A stretch of 64,000 nt of DNA, from positions 208,206 through 272,205 of the forward strand of contig JANQNX010000010.1 in assembly GCA_028279365.1 (NCBI GenBank), written 5' to 3'. Positions 56,906 through 64,000 of this stretch are shown piece after piece. This stretch comes from Gammaproteobacteria bacterium (lineage in GTDB: Bacteria > Pseudomonadota > Gammaproteobacteria > Eutrophobiales > Eutrophobiaceae). How positions within the stretch are numbered: the stretch's first letter is position 1; every line of letters begins with the position of its first letter. The translations under genes were made by a program, and so were the position numbers. Under the pieces are notes generated by a model that did no database searches, was not told where the DNA came from, and saw only the letters and a list, made by a program, of their open reading frames with translations.

Positions 56906-56942
56906 CCCAAACTGTGAAGCTTTTATTACCTCACAGTTTGGG
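56906..56942. repeat. Perfect 12-bp inverted repeat between ftsH and glmM
   Basis: CCCAAACTGTGA and TCACAGTTTGGG are separated by 13 bases (AGCTTTTATTACC). On the minus strand no T-run follows, so it is not a clear terminator. It begins 21 bases beyond the ftsH stop and ends about 45 bases before the glmM start, so it may stop, process or attenuate the ftsH-glmM transcript. Confidence 0.75.
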
Positions 56943-56963
56943 CATGATAAAAACAAGATATAT

Positions 56964-58904
56964 TTATGCGGGTTTAGCGGGTGGCTCTCCGGGAGGCGTG
57001 CCACCATCCTGATGCTTGGTTTCCGTCACATCCTCTGAATTGACTGCTGGCGTGCCGCCATCTTCATCATTATGGTCGTCCCAGCCAGAAGGCGGACGCG
57101 GCACCTTACCTTGCATGATGTCATCGATTTGATCGGTATCAATCGTCTCGTACTTAATCAACGCATCTGCCATTAAGTGCAGCTTTTCAATATGTTCATT
57201 AAGTATGTTCTCTGAACGCTCATAATTTCTATCAATGATACTGCGAATCTCTTCATCAATCGTATGAGCCGTTTCATCAGAAATTGCCTTGTGCTGAGTG
57301 ACCGAATGACCCAGAAAGACCTCACCATCATCTTCACTGTAGGTCAGTGGCCCGAGCTTTTCTGATAAGCCCCACTTGGTCACCATATTTCTGGCGAGCT
57401 GGGTTGCACGTTCGATATCATTACTGGCACCGGTGGTCACCTTATCTTTACCAAAGATGAGTTCTTCAGCTATTCGACCGCCAAATAAACTCGACAACTG
57501 ACTTTCCAGTAATTCTTTACTGTAGCTGAGTCTATCTTCTTCCGGTAAGAACATAGTGACACCCAACGCTCGACCGCGAGGAATGATTGTCACTTTATAA
57601 ACCGGATCGTGAGAAGGCACTAATCGTCCGACAATAGCATGACCGGCTTCATGATAAGCAGTAAGCTTTTTCTCTTCTTCACCCATCACCATGGATCGGC
57701 GTTCAGCACCCATCATAATCTTGTCTTTGGCACGCTCGAAGTCATCCATATCAACCAGCTTCTTGTTACCGCGTGCGGCAAACAACGCCGCCTCGTTAAC
57801 CAGATTAGACAAATCCGCGCCAGAAAAACCAGGCGTGCCACGAGCAATGATATTAGGTTTAACGTTGTCACCAAGCGCAACCTTACGCATGTGCACCTTC
57901 AGTATCTGCTCACGACCGCGAATATCAGGTAATGGCACTACCACCTGACGGTCAAATCTTCCGGGTCTTAATAATGCCGGATCCAGTACATCGGGACGGT
58001 TGGTTGCAGCGATAACAATAATGCCTTCGTTACCTTCAAAGCCATCCATTTCCACCAACAACTGGTTAAGCGTCTGTTCTCTCTCATCATGACCACCGCC
58101 TAAACCGGCACCACGATGACGACCAACAGCATCGATTTCATCAATAAAGATGATACAGGGAGAGTGTTTCTTCGCTTGCTCAAACATATCGCGAACACGC
58201 GAGGCACCGACACCAACAAACATCTCAACAAAGTCTGAACCGGAAATAGTAAAGAAAGGCACTTTAGCCTCACCGGCAATCGCTTTGGCTAACAAAGTCT
58301 TACCGGTACCGGGAGAGCCTACCATTAATACGCCAGAGGGAATCTTGCCACCGAGTTTTTGAAACTTACCCGGGTCTCTGAGGAACTCAACCAGTTCGCC
58401 GACTTCTTCTTTGGCTTCTTCTACACCTGCGACGTCATTAAATGTCACTTTCACCTGATCTTCGCCAAGTAAACGGGCTCGGCTTTTACCAAATGATAGC
58501 GCACCACGACCGCCGCCGCCGCCCTGCATCTGACGCATGAAGTAAATCCAGATACCTAACAATAACAGTATCGGGAACCAGGAAATTAATGCATGTGCCC
58601 AAAAGGAATTTTTATTGGGTTCCATACCCTTAATCTCAACATTATTGTTTAATAATGTACCGATTAGGGCATCGTTACTGGTTTCAGGACTATAAGTAGT
58701 AAAGCGATTACCATCAGAATATTTGCCGGTAATAGAGCTACCTTCAATGTTCACTGACACTACCCTGCCGGTTTTCACGTCGGAGATAAATTGCGAATAA
58801 TTCACCTCGCCTGACATCGCAGGATTGCCGAAATTCTTGAATACCATCATTAAAACCAGAGCAATGATGACCCAAAGCACCAGATTTTTTGCCATATCGT
58901 TCAA
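56964..58904 (-). CDS. ftsH: ATP-dependent zinc metalloprotease FtsH
   Basis: 646 residues. Membrane-anchored AAA+ protease that degrades misfolded membrane proteins and regulators such as LpxC. Two N-terminal helices ([34 protein letters not shown]) flank a periplasmic domain. Walker A is GSPGTGKT (Ser where GPPGTGKT is usual), Walker [15 protein letters not shown] with RPGRFDRQ, and zinc site HEAGH. The TTG at 58904 has GAGG eight bases upstream and is preferred; ATG at 58895 would give the classical MAKN start. Confidence 0.97.
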   Translation of the reverse strand: MNDMAKNLVLWVIIALVLMMVFKNFGNPAMSGEVNYSQFISDVKTGRVVSVNIEGSSITGKYSDGNRFTTYSPETSNDALIGTLLNNNVEIKGMEPNKNSFWAHALISWFPILLLLGIWIYFMRQMQGGGGGRGALSFGKSRARLLGEDQVKVTFNDVAGVEEAKEEVGELVEFLRDPGKFQKLGGKIPSGVLMVGSPGTGKTLLAKAIAGEAKVPFFTISGSDFVEMFVGVGASRVRDMFEQAKKHSPCIIFIDEIDAVGRHRGAGLGGGHDEREQTLNQLLVEMDGFEGNEGIIVIAATNRPDVLDPALLRPGRFDRQVVVPLPDIRGREQILKVHMRKVALGDNVKPNIIARGTPGFSGADLSNLVNEAALFAARGNKKLVDMDDFERAKDKIMMGAERRSMVMGEEEKKLTAYHEAGHAIVGRLVPSHDPVYKVTIIPRGRALGVTMFLPEEDRLSYSKELLESQLSSLFGGRIAEELIFGKDKVTTGASNDIERATQLARNMVTKWGLSEKLGPLTYSEDDGEVFLGHSVTQHKAISDETAHTIDEEIRSIIDRNYERSENILNEHIEKLHLMADALIKYETIDTDQIDDIMQGKVPRPPSGWDDHNDEDGGTPAVNSEDVTETKHQDGGTPPGEPPAKPA

Positions 58905-58948
58905 GTCGAAGACCTCATAAATAACTAATTACAAATGTTATAGATTCA

Positions 58949-59569
58949 CTATAACTCATAAGAACGTGCTAAAACATAAAATTCACGTGATTGATCCCGG
59001 GAAGCTTCAGGTTTTCGAGTCACCACCTGTTTAAAATGTTCCTGCAATAACGCCCGGTATTCCGTGGTTCCGGCACCTTCAAACAGCTTTATCAGCAAGC
59101 TCCCGCCAGGTTTTAGCACCGTTTGGCAAAACTCAAATGCACATTCCGCCAAGTCCATACTACGCGCCTGATCGGTCGCCCTTATACCTGTTAAATTGGG
59201 TGCCATATCGGAAATTACAAGGTCAGCACCGTCCTTGCCAATTTTTTCGATACACTTACGCTCAATTTCCAGATCGGTAAAGTCGCCCTGGATAAATTCA
59301 ACATTAGGTAAGGTTTCCATAGTCAGTATATCCACTGCAAGAAGCTTGCCCTTAACGCCAATTTTTTCCCCTGCATATTGGGACCAGCTACCCGGGGCCG
59401 CCCCCAGATCGACAACATATTGTCCTGAGCGGAGTAATTTGTCTTTTTTATCAATTTCCTGAAGCTTAAAGACCGCTCTGGAACGGTAATGGGAATTCCT
59501 GGCTTTTTTTACAAACTGATCGCTGTTTTGAGAGTTAAGCCATTGTTTATTTGACTTTTTTTTTGACAT
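58949..59569 (-). CDS. rlmE: 23S rRNA (uridine-2'-O-)-methyltransferase RlmE
   Basis: 206 residues. FtsJ/RrmJ methylates U2552 of 23S rRNA. A Lys-rich start (SKKKSNKQWLNSQNSDQFVKKA), SAM site VVDLGAAPGSWSQY, the K-D-K-E tetrad segments DLVISDMAPNLTG and LLIKLFEGAG are visible. Situated between greA and ftsH, as in E. coli and relatives. Confidence 0.96.
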   Translation of the reverse strand: MSKKKSNKQWLNSQNSDQFVKKARNSHYRSRAVFKLQEIDKKDKLLRSGQYVVDLGAAPGSWSQYAGEKIGVKGKLLAVDILTMETLPNVEFIQGDFTDLEIERKCIEKIGKDGADLVISDMAPNLTGIRATDQARSMDLAECAFEFCQTVLKPGGSLLIKLFEGAGTTEYRALLQEHFKQVVTRKPEASRDQSREFYVLARSYEL

Positions 59570-59590
59570 GGAACACTGCCACTTGGACAG

Positions 59591-60060
59591 TTAGATATAC
59601 TTTACTTCCAAAATCTCATATTCAATGATGCCACTCGGCGCATTAACATCAACCGTATCGCCCTCCATCTTGCCGACTAACGCACGCGCAATGGGAGAAG
59701 TTATCGAAATGAGTCCCTCATTAATATCAGCTTCCTGTTCACCGACAATTTGATAGGTCACCTCTTCGTCGTTGTCCAGATTTAACAGATCAACCGTCGC
59801 GCCGAACACCACCTTGCCACCGGCATCTAGCGTCGTGACGTCAATAATCTGCGCTTCTGCCAGCGTCGATTCAATCGAATTAATTCGACCCTCGGCAAAA
59901 CTCTGCTGCTCACGCGCGGCGTGGTATTCGGCATTTTCGCTTAAATCGCCATGCGCACGCGCTTCGGCAATGGCTTTGGTTATTCTTGGTCGTTCTACCG
60001 TTTTTAGTTCATGCAGCTGTTGCTTCAGCTTCTCAGCACCTTTGCTGGTTAATGGTGTAC

Positions 60061-60064
<4 letters not shown>
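59591..60064 (-). CDS. greA: Transcription elongation factor GreA
   Basis: 157 residues. Coiled-coil hairpin with acidic tip [21 protein letters not shown] and the C-terminal FKBP-like domain ([23 protein letters not shown]). GreA rescues backtracked RNA polymerase by stimulating RNA cleavage. Its ATG overlaps the carB stop by four bases (ATGA), so greA is translated from the carAB message. Confidence 0.97.
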
Positions 60065-63279
<3,215 letters not shown>

Positions 63280-63286
63280 GGCTTAA

Positions 63287-64000
63287 TTATTTTTTATATT
63301 GCTGCATCAACTCGATAAAGTGCTGAAAAACCGGGCGCAGGTCGTGCGGCCCGGGACTCGCTTCCGGATGACCCTGAAAACTAAATGCAGGCTTGGTGGT
63401 ATGGTGGATGCCCTGCAAGGAACCATCAAACAAGGAATGATGCGTTGCAGTTAACGTCTCCGGTAAGGAGTCTTCATCGACAGCAAAACCATGATTCTGA
63501 CTGGAGATCATAACTCGACCATGCTCCACATCTTTTACAGGATGATTAGCGCCATGATGGCCAAACTTCATCTTGATGGTTTTCGCACCCATCGCCAGCG
63601 CTAACAGTTGATGACCCAGGCAAATACCAAACGTCGGTATGCCCTTATCAACAATAGTTCTGATCGCAGCGATGGCATAATCACAGGGGTCAGGATCACC
63701 GGGACCATTGGATAAAAACACACCGTCCGGATTTTCCGATAGCACATCTTCTGCCGGCGTTTTTGCTGGCACGACAGTTAAGTCACATTTTAAATCGGCA
63801 AGAATGCGCAAAATATTTCGCTTAATACCAAAGTCATAAGCAATGACTTTATAAGACTTATCAGCGGTAACTTCGGATAAGCCTGAGTTGATGTCCCAAA
63901 CGCCCTCCTTCCATGAATAGGGTTTATCGGTCGTGACTTCCTTAGCCAGATCCATGCCGACTAATCCGGGAAAGCGATTGGCTGCTTCGACAGCAGCCTG
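63287..64000 (-). CDS. carA: Carbamoyl-phosphate synthase small subunit (5' part beyond the window)
   Basis: The visible 237 residues are the C-terminal two thirds of CarA (about 375 residues in total); the frame is open to the last base ([15 protein letters not shown] before the first in-frame ATG at 63955). The glutaminase domain is complete: nucleophile cysteine in [15 protein letters not shown], and the His-Glu pair in [12 protein letters not shown]. It supplies ammonia to CarB. Confidence 0.97.
   Translation of the reverse strand, partial: QAAVEAANRFPGLVGMDLAKEVTTDKPYSWKEGVWDINSGLSEVTADKSYKVIAYDFGIKRNILRILADLKCDLTVVPAKTPAEDVLSENPDGVFLSNGPGDPDPCDYAIAAIRTIVDKGIPTFGICLGHQLLALAMGAKTIKMKFGHHGANHPVKDVEHGRVMISSQNHGFAVDEDSLPETLTATHHSLFDGSLQGIHHTTKPAFSFQGHPEASPGPHDLRPVFQHFIELMQQYKK

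Overview
The window is a stretch of chromosome from a gammaproteobacterium. The evidence is gene order: purF-cvpA-SPOR-folC-accD-trpA-trpB-trpF-truA-fimV-asd-leuB, greA-rlmE-ftsH-glmM beside carAB, RnfE-like/nth/DUF1841, and mutS near a 7Fe ferredoxin. It is dense and mostly core metabolism: no IS element, prophage, CRISPR array, rRNA or tRNA gene was recognised, and no gap between genes exceeds 300 bases. The organism makes or handles polyhydroxyalkanoate (phaA, phaB, phaR, phasin) and carries a Tad-type pilus locus. I do not assign a genus.

Layout. 1-3481: end of a Tad pilus operon (tadB cut by the window edge, tadC, DUF192, TPR lipoprotein, TadE-like). 3547-8265: mutS, a two-gene ABC exporter, ferredoxin. 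8390-14214: signalling genes; HDOD, DUF4124, PP2C phosphatase and FHA genes on the plus strand converge on a GAF-SpoIIE phosphatase / RsbW-like / STAS partner-switching set on the minus strand. 14214-16343: DUF1841, nth, a divergent RnfE-like membrane protein without the rest of rnf, and an 81-residue orphan. 16551-18349: a metallophosphoesterase and glycosyltransferase that fit the PlcP-Agt phosphate-starvation lipid-remodelling pair better than LpxH, with two CTGTCAT-containing direct repeats upstream. 18408-25300: FAH-family protein, Lon-N protein, mpl, Yip1-like protein, Dps, nspC, small exported protein, rppH, HAD phosphatase. 25353-33624: gltA-mdh on the minus strand, diverging from sucA-sucB-lpd. 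33819-37936: LysR regulator, phaAB, phaR and phasin.

37999-52765 is one long minus-strand block of purine, folate, fatty-acid, tryptophan, tRNA-modification, FimV, aspartate-family and leucine genes. It contains two insertions worth noting: a 62-residue HTH-like protein between trpB and trpA, and a miniature FimV N-terminal domain next to full FimV. 52836-55510: EamA transporter, dapD with an ArsC-family protein, SnoaL-like protein. 55515-64000: glmM, ftsH, rlmE, greA, carB and the 3' part of carA.

Most interesting: (i) phaA and the phasin gene share the palindrome TGTTGC-N3-GCAACA, on top of a TTGACA-17-TATGCT promoter at the phasin gene, a ready model for the PhaR operator; (ii) glmM has no ATG, GTG, TTG or CTG that could give a full-length protein, while an in-frame ATC sits seven bases from GGAG; (iii) the RnfE-like protein keeps the family fold and the nth synteny but has lost both iron-sulfur cysteines; (iv) the plcP-agt pair with candidate Pho elements; (v) the FimV pair. 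Everything here is read by eye; family names come from motif and length recognition, not from database searches.
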